Source: Sceloporus undulatus (taxonomy: Eukaryota; Chordata; Lepidosauria; Squamata; Phrynosomatidae). From it: 64,000 bases of DNA. The stretch's first letter is position 1, and each line of letters starts with the position of its first letter. Location of the stretch: NCBI RefSeq assembly GCF_019175285.1, contig NC_056524.1, positions 169,296,662 to 169,360,661 on the forward strand, given 5' to 3'. The translations under genes and the position numbers were made by a program. Shown here piece after piece: positions 45,110 through 56,439 of this stretch. The notes beneath the pieces are model-generated. The model did no database searches, was not told the DNA's origin, and saw nothing but the letters and a program-made list of their open reading frames with translations.

Positions 45110-46278
45110 TGGTGAATGCCATTTCTCCCAAACAATATAAAGTCCAGAGCATTCTGGGTAAATAAGATTAATAGAAGCTTAATCCAGACAAGACAGAGGT
45201 GCTCTTGATAGTCAAACATTAGATCAGGGAATAGGGATTCTGCCTGTGCTGTATGGGGTTACACTCCCCTTGAAATTTCAGGCTTCAGGTTGGCTGTACT
45301 GCTGAACTCAACCTGAGCCATGATGCCCAGGTTTCAGAAATCACCAGGAGTGCATTTGCACACCTAGTACTCCAGCTATCCCTGTCCTGACTTCTGAGAT
45401 AATTCAGATTTAGCTACAGTGACACATACCTTTTTTATCTATTTGGACTATTGTAATGCACTCTACATGGGGCTGCCTTTGGAAACTGTTCAGAAACTTC
45501 AGCTGGTCCAAAATGCTGTGTCCCGAATGCTGACTGGGTCCAGTTACAGGGAATAGATAAGCCACTTGTTGAAACAACTTCACTTGTGACTGGTTCATTC
45601 CAGATATGATTCAAAGTGTTTCTTATAAAACCTGGTTTGGTTATGTCCAGACTAGCTAAAAGATCATATATCCCAACCTACCAGAGACTTAAGAGCCCTA
45701 GAGAAAGGTTTTCTCTTGGTTCCACAACCATGACAGGCCCATGACAGGCTGTGTGAATGTGCATTGCCTGAGCAATGACTATCTGAGAAGTGGATCTGCA
45801 GCAGAAGAGACTTATCACACAAAGGCAGTCATGGAATAGCAGAGAGATCAAGAGCCTATTGGTGGGTTTTGCTGGTCAGTGAAAAGGTGTACTACAGTAA
45901 TGAATGGAATGCAGGGCAACATCAGAACAGACTCAACTTTGTGCAATAAACACTAACCAAATATGCTTTTATCCTGTTAAAATTTGGCTTTTGTAGCCTC
46001 ATGTGGTGAAGTCCTTAATGATTCAGGGGTTGTAGAGAGCCTTTTTATGGGGTGGTAAATGGGTGAGGTAACTTTATTGTTTTATTTTTACATTTTTTTT
46101 TTAACATTTAATGGTGTTTTAATATGATAATTAATTGTGTTTTAATTTTTTATTATCAAGGTGTTTTTTTAGCTTATCTTGTTTTAGCCTTTTTTGTAAG
46201 CTGCCTTGAGACAGTTCCAGGCTGGGAGAAAGGTTGCATGTATATGAAATGAATGAGTGAACGAATAAAATATACAGA
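45110..46278 (+). mobile_element. L2-like LINE remnant
   Basis: Translated pieces include a TPLK..LDYCNAL-like stretch at 45450, VETTSLVTGSFQI and FKVFLIKPGLVMSRLAKRSY (about 45560-45670), the region after the L2 reverse transcriptase. The 3' end GCCTTGAGACAGTTCCAGGC then GAATGAATG-type repeat lies near 46230. It has many stops and is inactive. Confidence 0.75.
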
Positions 46279-46383
46279 AGCCATCAGCCATCAAATGAAA
46301 CTCTGGCCCCATAAATGAAAGGAGAACCCTTGTCTCATCTCAAGACAGTACAAATGGACACAAATGTGACTGACTAAGATTCT

Positions 46384-46960
46384 TATCAGACTACACTGTT
46401 ATAGTGCTACATTCCACTTTAACTTCCAAGGCAGCTGGAGGAACTCCAGTTTAGGGAAGGGCATTTAGAATTCTTACCCAGAGAGCTTTTGGATCTCACC
46501 AAACTACAAAGCCCAGGATTTTACAGAATGTTGCTAAGGCCCAGTACAAACTGGTGCCTTGCGCTGGCCTGGGACTGATTTTAGGGCTCGGGAGAGTGGA
46601 GCATCTGCATGCTCCCAAGCCCTACTGCACTGTCCGGGTGCCATCCTGGTGTGTGCCCATTCAGATAATGCATGTGACGATGACGTGCCTCATGTGCTGC
46701 ATCCAAATGGCGTGGTGCACAAGGGATGTCACCACACCGCTCCAGGGCGCTAATGGCACCTGGGCAGCAGTGGAGAAAGAAACCGTGTTTCATGGCTCCT
46801 TTTTCCAGGCACATTGTTGCCACACCATTTGGTTGGCACAGCCACGATCCAGCAGAGAAAGGGGTGGCCTCTGTCCACCCTTTCCCCCCAGTCTGTAGAG
46901 GCCTTAAGTTAGTTAAAGTGGAATACACTGCTTTAACTGTGTAGTGTGATAAGGATTTTA
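46384..46960. mobile_element. MITE split by a GC-rich MITE
   Basis: The outer ends CAGACTACACTGTTATAGTG and AACTGTGTAGTGTGATAAGG are inverted. The inner element 46536-46910 (AAGGCCCAGTACAAACTGG / CCAGTCTGTAGAGGCCTTAA) is GC-rich, like 11603. Confidence 0.55.
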
Positions 46961-47154
46961 GACTTAAAGAAAACAGGACCCCACAACTCAGTTTTTTCCT
47001 TTTTTAGATGACTGTATACAACCTAATTTTGTTTGTTTCAGTGGCCCAAAGGCAAAGCCCCAGGAAGGGCTAACTATTAATTTAAACCAGGGCTGGGCCT
47101 CTTCAGATAATTTTGATCCATCTGCATGCCCAGTGATAAAGGATATTGTGATAT

Positions 47155-47402
47155 ATCCTGGCCTCAATTAAGAAGCTGAGCCCTTCCTCCAGTCCATCTG
47201 CCTTGGTCCAGGCCTCAGAGGGAGAGAAGGAATGCTGGACCTGATCCCTTTCCCCAGCTCCATTCCCTTCTCCTTTTGTGTCGTGTCTTTTTAGATTGTA
47301 AGCATGAGAGCAGGGAACTATCTAATTAAAATGATTATATGTACAGTGCTGTGTACATTTACAGTGCTATAAAATTAAAGCATAACAACAACAACAACAA
47401 TA
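47155..47402 (+). repeat. L2-like LINE 3' end
   Basis: GTCGTGTCTTTTTAGATTGT, AAGCATGAGAGCAGGGAACT and CAGTGCTGTGTACATTTACA match the plus-orientation end of the LINE at 56370-58200. It closes with an (ACA)n tail. Confidence 0.8.
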
Positions 47403-48120
47403 AATAGACTCCATCAACATTCATAAGCCCATAGATTCTCTATCAGGGTCCAAAATATTTTTAACAGCTAAAATATGAAACTATGCTGGTGAAACATTAA
47501 GTTGGTCTTTGCTTTTCTGGCTACTGGCTTGGATGTGTGGAAGCAAACTGTCTGTTTCTTACTGACCAGCTGGTGACCTTAGCTATCTCCTGCTCACTTC
47601 TGTAACTTGTAAAGAGTCTTTCAGAGTGGACATTTAGCTGTCAGTTTCTATATCAATGCAGGAGGGGAAAAATTAGTATCAGATGTTGAGAACGTTTGTT
47701 ATCCATCTCAGAATTATAAAGGTTATATAGTACAAGACATATAATTAAGCTAAAGTAGCATGTGTCCTTTATCAGAAGGGCTAATCTGTTGTATAATGTT
47801 TTTTATTGATAGGATATCTTTGAAACAGCTGTTTGCTATTGATTTTACAAATGGCCACTAATTCATCTTACTTGTGGTTTTATTACTGGGGGGGGATGCT
47901 CTTTCTGCTTAACACAACCTTGTGTTCCTTCTTGATCTCTCGCTTGATAAAGAGACAGGATAATATGCTAAAAAGTTTGTTTAACATAAGTAAGATAATG
48001 ATGCAGCAGACTAAAAATAAATATATCAGAATTCCCAGAAATTCTTGCATAAGATAATAAGCTGTCCATACACAGGTATACCTTCAGAGGGTTGTCCTTT
48101 CAGTATGTTTCAAGAATTTA
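47403..48120. other. Intergenic, nothing recognised
   Basis: AT-rich unique sequence. Confidence 0.5.
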
Positions 48121-48329
48121 ATATGTTTCAGCAAACATTTTATTCAAAACTAAAATATGCACATGCGAATTGGGGTTGGGGGGGGGGGCCCAGGTCAGGT
48201 AAGCATTGCATAAATAAATAAAAACATTGTAAACTTTCTTCCTAACAAAAGAGCTTGTAGCTTCAGAGACAACTTGAATCTCAAGAGGCACGTCTCTTTT
48301 TGTCTTGCTAATAGAATTTAAAAGTTTAT

Positions 48330-48560
48330 TTGCTGGAGTACCCACAAGGCCAGAAGAAGGAAGGGTCAGCCTCCATGGATGTCCCTCCAACAACACCTGA
48401 ACTGAGAACAGCTATACCTTGACAAAATGTGGGCTTGTGATTAACACTGTCATAATTATTTTCTCCTGTGTGATTTTTGACACCTTTGCCTGATGAAGAA
48501 GCCAGTAAAGCTTTTTCCATTCTTGAAAAGCTGCGGAAGTAGCCCAGATTGGATACTGGC
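48330..48560 (+). repeat. Penelope-like terminus with CTGATGA and GAAA boxes
   Basis: CTTGACAAAATGTGGGCTTG, TGCCTGATGAAGAAGCCAGT and TTCTTGAAAAGCTGC follow the family at 21880. CTGATGA and GAAA are both kept but the spacer between them is longer than in the family. Confidence 0.6.
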
Positions 48561-48864
48561 TGCCTATTGTCCGGCCACAGGGCCATCTGACAACATCCAT
48601 CTGTTACGGTTACAATCCACATCTATCCTGGTGGGAATTGATGAAGTGGTAATCCCTTAAATTTATTCCTTTCTCTGCAAGACACTGTATATGGGTGGTT
48701 GTAGGATTGGTTGTAGGATCAGCTTCTGCCGTTCCAGTTTGATTACTTTGCTTGAAAGATCCAGTACTGTCTCTCACTTATTAATGGAGACTTGAATATC
48801 ACCACCTTTAACTGCTATACCACAGTGGCTCTTTTTCCCCTTATAAAAATGGCAGCAACGATTA

Positions 48865-49118
48865 CAGTGTTACCCCGGGATACGAATGCGCCGCCTTACG
48901 AAATTTCCGGGTTACGAAAAAATCCAATTGAAAAAAACTGTTCCGGGTTACGAAGGTTATTTCGGGTTACGAAAGAAATTTTGGTGCTTTTCGGCGCTTT
49001 TTCGCACCAAATCGCGGCTTTTCCCCATTAGCGCCTATGGGGTTTCGGCTTGCGAAAGCCTTTCGGGTTACGAAAGCGGCGGCGGAACGAATTATTTTCG
49101 TAACCCGGGGTAACACTG
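48865..49118 (+). mobile_element. 254-bp TA-flanked MITE, 'GGGTTACGAAA' family
   Basis: CAGTGTTACCCCGGGATACG faces CGTAACCCGGGGTAACACTG, with TA at 48863-48864 and 49119-49120. The ends match over about 20 bp. It is inverted relative to, and exactly as long as, the copy at 16290. Many CpGs survive, so it is young. Confidence 0.88.
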
Positions 49119-49307
49119 TACTTCTTCAATCTATGGGATTTTTTTATTAGCCCCTCAAAATATATTGCAATAGCTCCAAATAGTTTGCCCCTTTCTAGGC
49201 CACAGCAGCATTTGTGACACTAACTGGTTCAGTATCCCAAATCATGTACTTCCTCTCAGGAGTTTATTACATTTGAAAAATTGGGGGCTTAAAGAAGCAT
49301 TTTCCAG

Positions 49308-49495
49308 GAACAGTTGCAGAATTGCAGTGAAAATTTTCACACGGCATCATGATTAGAGAGGACTTATCCTGGGAAGATCCAAGAATGCTCAAGCAACAAA
49401 TCATTCATGGGAAAATCCCATGAATGATTTGTTCCTGGAGTATTCCTGGTTTAAACCCACGATTTCCTCCCGTGTGATAAAATCCACAGAATGAA
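49308..49495. mobile_element. Palindromic MITE, 'CACACGG...CCGTGTGATAAA' family
   Basis: ATCCTGGGAAGATCCAAGAA and CAACAAATCATTCATGGGA face CCATGAATGATTTGTTCCTG and CCGTGTGATAAAATCC. A longer copy sits at 58966. Confidence 0.65.
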
Positions 49496-50044
49496 TGAGG
49501 AGACTGCACTTTTAAAAAACAGAAGTGCGATTCAGACAGTCAATTTGGCACTTTCAGTATATCATTACTTTGTGTCTTTTCTTCAAAGACCTTGTGTTAT
49601 GCTCAAGCAAAATTACAATTTCCCAAGTTTCTGATTCAGAGAACACTTCAATTACTGAGTGGTAGAAGTGCTGACAGAAGATGTTGGAGTGAGGAAAGCA
49701 GCCAGGTACTCTTCAAAGATGTGAAAGCTGTATTCTATTCCAATCATAAGTTTTTCCACAGAGAAATGCATGTGAAGTTTACATAGGAAAAAATTAAAAC
49801 AGCAGCTTGAAAGGATGACTTTAATATAGTTAAACCCTACAAAAGCAACATGTCCTAAGCGTATTATGTTTTCAGCTTCCAAACAGCTATACAGCTTTGC
49901 ATCTGATACAGGTCAAAACAATAACTGATTTCAGGGATTTATATTGCATTTGTCCCTTCGCATCACTAAGCCAGAGAATCCATGTGTTCCTGTGGAATCA
50001 CATGCAGTGTGAAAAACCTACCAGGGAGACAATTTTTCCAACAG

Positions 50045-50145
50045 CACCTGTTGTTGTTGTTGTTGTTGTTGGTGTGTGCTTTCAAATAATTTCTGATTTA
50101 TGGCAACCTTAAGGCAAACCCATCACTTTTTTGGGGGGAAGATTG
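50045..50145 (-). repeat. SINE, partial, with (GTT)n tail
   Basis: Seven GTT units, then GTGTGTGCTTTCAAATAATTT and CTTAAGGCAAACCCATCAC, the SINE 3' end in minus orientation. Confidence 0.7.
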
Positions 50146-50404
50146 TAATTAAAAAATATTTGTTTCAGTTTCACAACCCCCAACAACAACAAAAATGTTC
50201 AAACAGGGTTAGGATATGAGTGAACAGAAAAACACGTATAATGGATGATTAACAGGCAATTTCATTCAGATAGTTATCTGGGTGGCATTGGATGTTTCCA
50301 ACTAGGATGAACACAAAAGTTCACTGGGGAGGCCTTTCACAATGAGGTTGGAGTCAAGCAGAAAATGCCCCTGCATAACCCAGCAGTTTCTGGTTTAGCA
50401 GATG

Positions 50405-50749
50405 GTAGGAATGCTGTGGATGTCATTTAAATAGATTTCAGCAAAGTATTTGATAAGGTCCCTCAAAATATTTTGATCAGCAATCTGATTAAACATGGAA
50501 TAGAAGGGAATACTGTCAGATAGTTGATTGGAAAACCATGCTCAAAGAGTCATCATCAAACTGTGCTTCAAGCTGGAAGGAGACATCAAGTGGAATGCCT
50601 CAGGTTTGGATCCTAGGACCATGATACTTCAACATTTTTTATCAATTATTGTATATACTCATGTATAAGTCTAGAAATTTTAGTTAAAAAATTGATCCAA
50701 AAAACCTGGATCGACTTATCCATAGGTCAATGTAAGTACTGTATTTTAA

Positions 50750-50794
<45 letters not shown>

Positions 50795-51255
50795 AGCCAT
50801 CCCCTTTATCTGAATAAAGTGGTAAAAGGCTAGAGCTATTCTGAGAGCACCAAAAAGAAGCAAGGCTCCCCTCTATGCTCTCATCCATCCAGCATTTAGG
50901 ATGGGCACAAACAGTTATGCCTGTCAGAATTTTCTAAGTTCTTTGGCATCATTTTCCTTTGCATCATCCTTTGCATCCTTTGTTACATGCTCCTAAATTT
51001 TACCCTCGATTTATCCAGGGGTCATATCAAAATCCATAATTTTAGCCCCCAAACTGGCCCTCGACTTATACATGAGGTCAACTTATAGCTGAGTATATAC
51101 GGTACTTAGATAATGGGGTGGAGGGAATCCTTATCAAGTTTGCAGAAGATACAAGGTGGAGGGGTGAACAACAGGAACAGAATTGAAAAGGACCACGAGA
51201 ACCTAGAAAATGTCCTTTATGAGTATTAATCAAACTGGCTATATAATTCCAGAAA
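50405..51255 (+). mobile_element. CR1-like LINE fragment split by a MITE
   Basis: Translation gives AVDVI.IDFSKVFDKVPQNI and LISNLIKHGIEGNTVR, the CR1 reverse transcriptase. After the inserted element it resumes with DNGVEGILIKFAEDT. Both ends are truncated and it has several stops. Confidence 0.82.
50649..51102. mobile_element. TA-flanked MITE inside the CR1 fragment
   Basis: Ends TGTATATACTCATGTATAAG and CTTATAGCTGAGTATATACG are inverted. TA lies at 50647-50648 and 51103-51104. An (AT)n run of ~40 bp fills part of it. A second copy sits at 62141. Confidence 0.85.
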
Positions 51256-51259
51256 ATAA

Positions 51260-52700
51260 ATAGTAAAGTAAGTTAGAATCTAAATATTATATTGTAAAAG
51301 GCAATCATTTAAAGGCCTCACATCCTTATTTGCTCATTATGAGGTCTTTTCAGAAATAATCTCAAATATGCAACAATGAGCCACATGTATCTGCTTGGAC
51401 AGGCAATCCTAGAGTACTCACAGAAACTAAATCTCCCTTACAAAATTAATGCCTTGAAAGAATGTAGAGCTCTTATAATCTACTTTATATGTGACTTGAA
51501 AGTAACGTTTGCATTTGGTCTGAACTGGAAGAATGTAATTAACAGGGTTTTGCATATATATTGTGTTCCCCCTCTCCAGATTATACTATATCTTTTTTCT
51601 TTTGTTTCTCAATCATTTAAAATAAAATAAAATGAGTGTACTTTATTTCCAGCAACAGTGTCATGTTAATAAACAAGAGAGCAGATGTACTTATTGAGGA
51701 ATTAATTTATTGTTTACTTAATTATTTAATTAACTGCATTTTAAATTTTAAAACAGTATTGTAAAACATGCTAAAATGACCAGCAGTTAAAGTTTTGAGC
51801 AAAGTTATGTTAATGTCACTGATTTAAATCTTAAAACTATTACTTCAACATCATTGAATTTTGGAAAAACAAGTTGGGGGGATGCACTCATTTTTATGGA
51901 TTTTTCATTCTCTAACAGTAACTTACTGTAATGTGCATGCGCTTGTCTGTCCTGTCAAGCCAAGCAGCAAGAAGAAATTTACCATATTTCCACACCTGAT
52001 CAGAAAGCTGAATAAACAAGAAAGTGGTCGGGTTATTTTTAGTGGAACTAGGTAGACAACCTGTGTTGCAAGTGTAGCTGTACATATCTGTACATATAGC
52101 ACTCATTACAACTTGCCAAATGCCCATCTTTAAGAACTCCTGGGGAATCTTCCCTTCTTCTAGTCATAATAATAATGACTTCTTAAGGGAAAAACTGATA
52201 TATACAATTATGCAGTATTCTGTTTTGGATTATAGAGAAGGGGTTAAAGATAAAGGAAGGAAGCTTGACATTTATCAAAAGATTACTGTTGAAGTGAAAG
52301 ATAAATCTAGAGGGATTTATTGATATCTTTGTGAAAGAGACCGCTTCCTTTCAGGAGGTGCTTAGATTATCTTCAATAAATATGTTAAATGTTGTCTTCA
52401 TAGCTGTTTTAAACCCAACTTGGTACAATTTTCACTTTGAACATACTATTGAGGCAGTATTTCAAAACCCGTGCTTTATTTATCTGTCTCAAAACGCATG
52501 CCATTTTGCACACATGAAATTGCTCAAACCAATCTCCTTGCAGGACTGAAAGGAATGCACTTCAAAGTTTCTTTCACATACTGTTGTTACCCAAAAACAT
52601 AGGGTCTCAGAAAGACACCCACAAATTGTATTCAATGGGGAAATTAATTTAGCTCAATAGGGAGCAATGAGAGGGCCAAGGTAATTCCAGCCTATATATA
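51260..52700. other. Intergenic, nothing recognised
   Basis: AT-rich unique sequence; short open frames resemble no known protein. Confidence 0.45.
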
Positions 52701-53121
52701 TATCAGTTCTGAACTCAAAGAACTCCAGAGACAGCTTCCAAATTAGTTGTGTTTATTTATAAAAAGGGTAATCAACACACAGGTGAAACGCTCACACTCA
52801 CACATACACACAGAATTAAGATATAAAAGGTGGTAGTAGACTGCAAATTAAAGGATTTCCAGAAGCCAGGCTCCAGTCTAAGGAAAAGCTGGGAGTTGAA
52901 TGGGGCTCAGTACTTTGCTTTGTGGTCCAGCCGGCAAAACTGAAGTGTCACACTTGAATCAGACAGAGTTTCAGCCTGATTCCAAGCTGGATCAAAGAGG
53001 GAGTGCTCAAGTGGGCAGATTTACTGTGTTTTAGGCAGTTTGAGTGGATTTTCCAGAAATCCCACAAACACTGGAATTCTCAGCTGGTTGATGGTTTCGC
53101 TTCAGAGTTACAAAAGGAACG

Positions 53122-53647
53122 CAGTCCACCCTCGCTTTCCATAGACTTGCCATCTATGGATTCAAACATCCACGGATGGCAAGCCCATAGTGAAGTGGCG
53201 ACAGCAGAGGAGGAAGAAGAGCAGGAGAAGGAAGAAATGGGAGGAGGAGGAGGAAGAAGAAGAAGAGGAAGAGGCAAGAAGAGGAAGAAGAGGGAGGAAA
53301 AGGAGGAGAAAGAGGAAGAAATGGGAAGGGGAGGAGGAAGAAGCAGGAGGAGGAAGAGGTGGGAGGAAGAGGATGAAGAAATGGGAGAAGGAAGAGCTAA
53401 GAGGAGGAGGAGGAACAGGAGGAGGAGAAAGAGGAAAGAGCGGAGGAGGAGGAGGCTGGCTACTGCCAGCCTGCCTGCCATTGATGAGAGCTGGGAGGAA
53501 GGAAAGACGAGTCCCATTGTCTGTAATGGTGGTGCAACAGTGTGGCCATACCACCATTGGCGACAATGCAAACTAGAGCATCCACAGATTTTGGTATCCA
53601 CAGGAGGTCCAGAACAGATTTCCCCCATGGATACCGAGGGCTGACTG
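53122..53647. mobile_element. Tigger-like MITE with an expanded purine tract
   Basis: CAGTCCACCCTCGCTTTCCA at the left and GATACCGAGGGCTGACTG with TA (53648-53649) at the right are the termini. Between, 53195-53460 is almost pure G/A. Confidence 0.75.
53195..53460 (+). repeat. Purine-only (GGA/GAA) tract
   Basis: About 265 bp of AGGAGGA/GAAGAA units with very few pyrimidines, lying inside the Tigger-like element. Both strands have long but low-complexity open frames, which I do not call genes. Confidence 0.85.
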
Positions 53648-53659
53648 TATTTTTGGTTG

Positions 53660-54850
53660 ATGGCGGTGACATTGATTTAATCAAGCAATGATAAAACCAG
53701 GACAACCCCAGAGATTTTGGGACAGGATGAGGTTTTAGGAAATACAATGGAGGCTAGCAGGGAGACTGGCCTATTGCTTTAGGCTGACAGAATGCTTTCT
53801 CTTTGACCTACAAGAGGAAATGCACATGGCAGTGCGTTAGGAAGAAGCAATATTTTCACCCTTGAAGTTACATGAGTCCTTTCTACATGCCCTCAGGTTT
53901 GATACGACCACTGATGAGAAGTAACTTAAAGGATCATGCTGTTGGTCTCTATGTAACTCATATTATAAGAAAATATAACAAAATATTTGTACCTTAACAT
54001 AATACAGGATATGCTAACACTGTCCTGGCTGAACATCTTTCATATAGTGCACCAAAATTTCAGAAGTAATTTTGTGGACCAAAATACAAATTAGACTTTC
54101 GTGCTAAGTTTTAATTCTTAGAATCTTGTCGTATAAAAGTTTGTTAGTATATATGATGAAACAATGGGCTGAAAAGCCACACTCATGTCACTTCTCTACT
54201 TCCAGGTCCCCTTTCCTGTGGTGGCTTCCCCTGTGAAGAAATTGCCATTAGGCTACTGTTACATGTGTTTGTGTCTAATTTACAGCATGTTTTTTTGATG
54301 TCCCATGTGAAAATTGTTGCAGATTGGGTTGCTAATCTTCTAATTTCCAACTTGGCCATCTTATGAATAGTAAATTTTCTTGGTCATTTTCTTTCTCATG
54401 AGCCTCCCCATCAGGATAACCTTTAGCTGTGATTTGTACATTAAGTAATTTACATACAGCCCTAGATTCTTCATTGGCATCTTTTGGCTGATTGTGCATG
54501 AAGACCATTCCTGAATCATTTTCTGGTGGCATTGAATTTGTTGAAAAAAGTATCCTCAAACATAACATTCTAGAGAAAAAATTTTTCTCACCCCCATTTC
54601 TATTCACTTCTATGTTAAGAATTCATGGTAGGTAAGAGAAAGAGGGAAACTGTTCTTCCTCACTTAACTGGAATTATTTTGTCACAGGACGTATCTTTCA
54701 CAAAACTGGAGTGCTCTTAGACAAGTTTTTCTGAACAACTATAAGAATGTCATGGGGAAGGTTCAAGATGTACACATTTCCTATTTGCAACCCTCCTGTG
54801 TCTTCCCACTTCTGCTTCTGTCTCTTTCTCCTCTAAGAACAGCTAACCTA
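53660..54850. other. Intergenic, nothing recognised
   Basis: Unique sequence with no coding signal. Confidence 0.45.
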
Positions 54851-54856
54851 TTAAGG

Positions 54857-54992
54857 CAGTGGTTCCCAATTTTTGTTCTGTCATTTGTTTTGGACTTCAA
54901 CTCCCAGAAGCCCCAGCCAACTTGGCTGACAGTCAGGAATCATGGGAACTGAAGTCTAAAACATTTGGAGGACCAAAGGCTGGGAATCACTG
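54857..54992. mobile_element. hAT-type MITE with exact 8-bp target duplication
   Basis: CAGTGGTTCCCAATTTTTGT faces GGCTGGGAATCACTG. TATTAAGG flanks it exactly at 54849-54856 and 54993-55000. CAGTGGTT ends with an 8-bp duplication define hAT-Charlie-type elements. Confidence 0.9.
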
Positions 54993-55119
54993 TATTAAGG
55001 ATCTGTATTACACATCTTTTCATTGGTGGTAGTAGCATCATTGGAGGCAGTGCGGGGGGTGCAGATGCACTGGTGACACCCCAGATGAGGAGTCATACCC
55101 AGCTGAGCACACCCCATCC

Positions 55120-55330
55120 ATCCCTTGCACTGGTTTATTTCAAAGTAAACTGGTGCACAACAGGGAGGGAAGATGCTCTGGGGACCTTCCCTCCCTCCCA
55201 CGTGCCGTTTTACTCTGGAGTAAACCAGTGCATGGCAGGGTGGGTGGGTGCTCTGTACACCTTCCCTCTGTCCTGCATGCTGGTTACTCATGAGTAAAAT
55301 GGTGTGTGAAAGGGAGGGGAGGGAAGGGAA
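55120..55330. repeat. Degenerate minisatellite, about 3 units of 70-75 bp
   Basis: Units share a 'TACTC..GAGTAAA..GGTG' core (AAAGTAAACTGGTGC, GGAGTAAACCAGTGC, TGAGTAAAATGGTGT) followed by GGGAGGGA and CTTCCCTC. Confidence 0.6.
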
Positions 55331-55367
55331 GGGGCATGTCCTTTGGCTCTGCCCCACAGAAGCGGGT

Positions 55368-55585
55368 GCAATAGCAAATGCATTTCTATACCACTAATCA
55401 GTGCACTAAGCGGTTTACAAAGTGTAAGCTAATTGCCCCCGACAAGCTGGATACACATTTTAGCAATCTCAGAAGGATGCCAGGCTAATCATCCCGGAGC
55501 CCCTGGCTAGTACTGAACTCACAACCTTGTGGTTTGTGAGTGAGTAGTACAGGCATTTAACCACTGCACCACCAGAGATCCTTTT
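55368..55585 (-). repeat. tRNA-related SINE, second family
   Basis: GCACTAAGCGGTTTACAAAG, TTGCCCCCGACAAGCTGG, AGAAGGATGCCAGGCTAAT and AACCACTGCACCACCAGAG match a squamate SINE whose B box lies at the right in minus orientation. Confidence 0.65.
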
Positions 55586-55785
55586 ATTCCCTTTAGTGGC
55601 TCCTTGCCAGTGCCTAGACTCTTCTTTAGAGTCTTCATACAATTATAGTTTTGATCATGAATGTCTGCCTTAGCTACTTTACAATCTCCTTAATGAGGAA
55701 GCTCAAATTAAGTAGCAATGGCATAGTCTCATTCAGACATGCAGGCAGACTATTACATGATGGGCTTGTTTCTTGGGAGAACTTG

Positions 55786-56000
55786 GGCGTGGTACAGACC
55801 GTGGAAAAGGGGCGGCCTGCAGCAGCTCCTTTTCTTGTCGAGTTGGAGGCAGGGCAGCCTCACCGGCAGCTCCTGCGGCCCCAACCCGGCACTTTTCCAG
55901 GCCACAGAGAAGCGGCAAAATGCCGCTTCTCCATGGCCTGGAAAAAGGTGTCCATGGGGCTTCATGCCCCTGGACACCCTGAGAGGCATGGCAAAAAGGA
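55786..56000. repeat. GC-rich nonautonomous repeat
   Basis: GTGGTACAGACCGTGG at the left and a palindromic AGAAGCGGCAAAATGCCGCT core. It is similar in base make-up to 11603; right terminus uncertain. Confidence 0.5.
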
Positions 56001-56364
56001 GAAAGGAGAAACTAGCTCCATGTATATCTATGTATATCTATAATTCTGAGAAAGTTTTCTCTTAATTTTATTTCTTCAGTAACTTCAAAACATCCATGGA
56101 AAGTCTGAAATCATTATTATTTTTTCTGTGTCACAAAAGAAGTTGCTATAGATAGCATCCTATTCAAGCAACAAAATCATTCTGCCTAACTGGTTTCTTA
56201 CATAGGCTGTCATCTCTTAACCAGAACAACTCATAAAAAATTAAAAGGAAATAAGAAGCACTCTGTTGAATGTGCGGCCTTTCAGTTCCTTGAAGTGGGC
56301 TTTACATTTATAACCACTGAACATCTTCTAATGAAGGAAAAACAGCCATATCAAAATACAGAGA

Positions 56365-56369
<5 letters not shown>

Positions 56370-56439
<70 letters not shown>

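Noticed and set aside
53003-53644. Long open frames on both strands, rich in Glu/Lys/Arg or Ser/Leu/Pro
   Set aside because: They come from the purine-only tract; low complexity keeps all frames open. Not genes.
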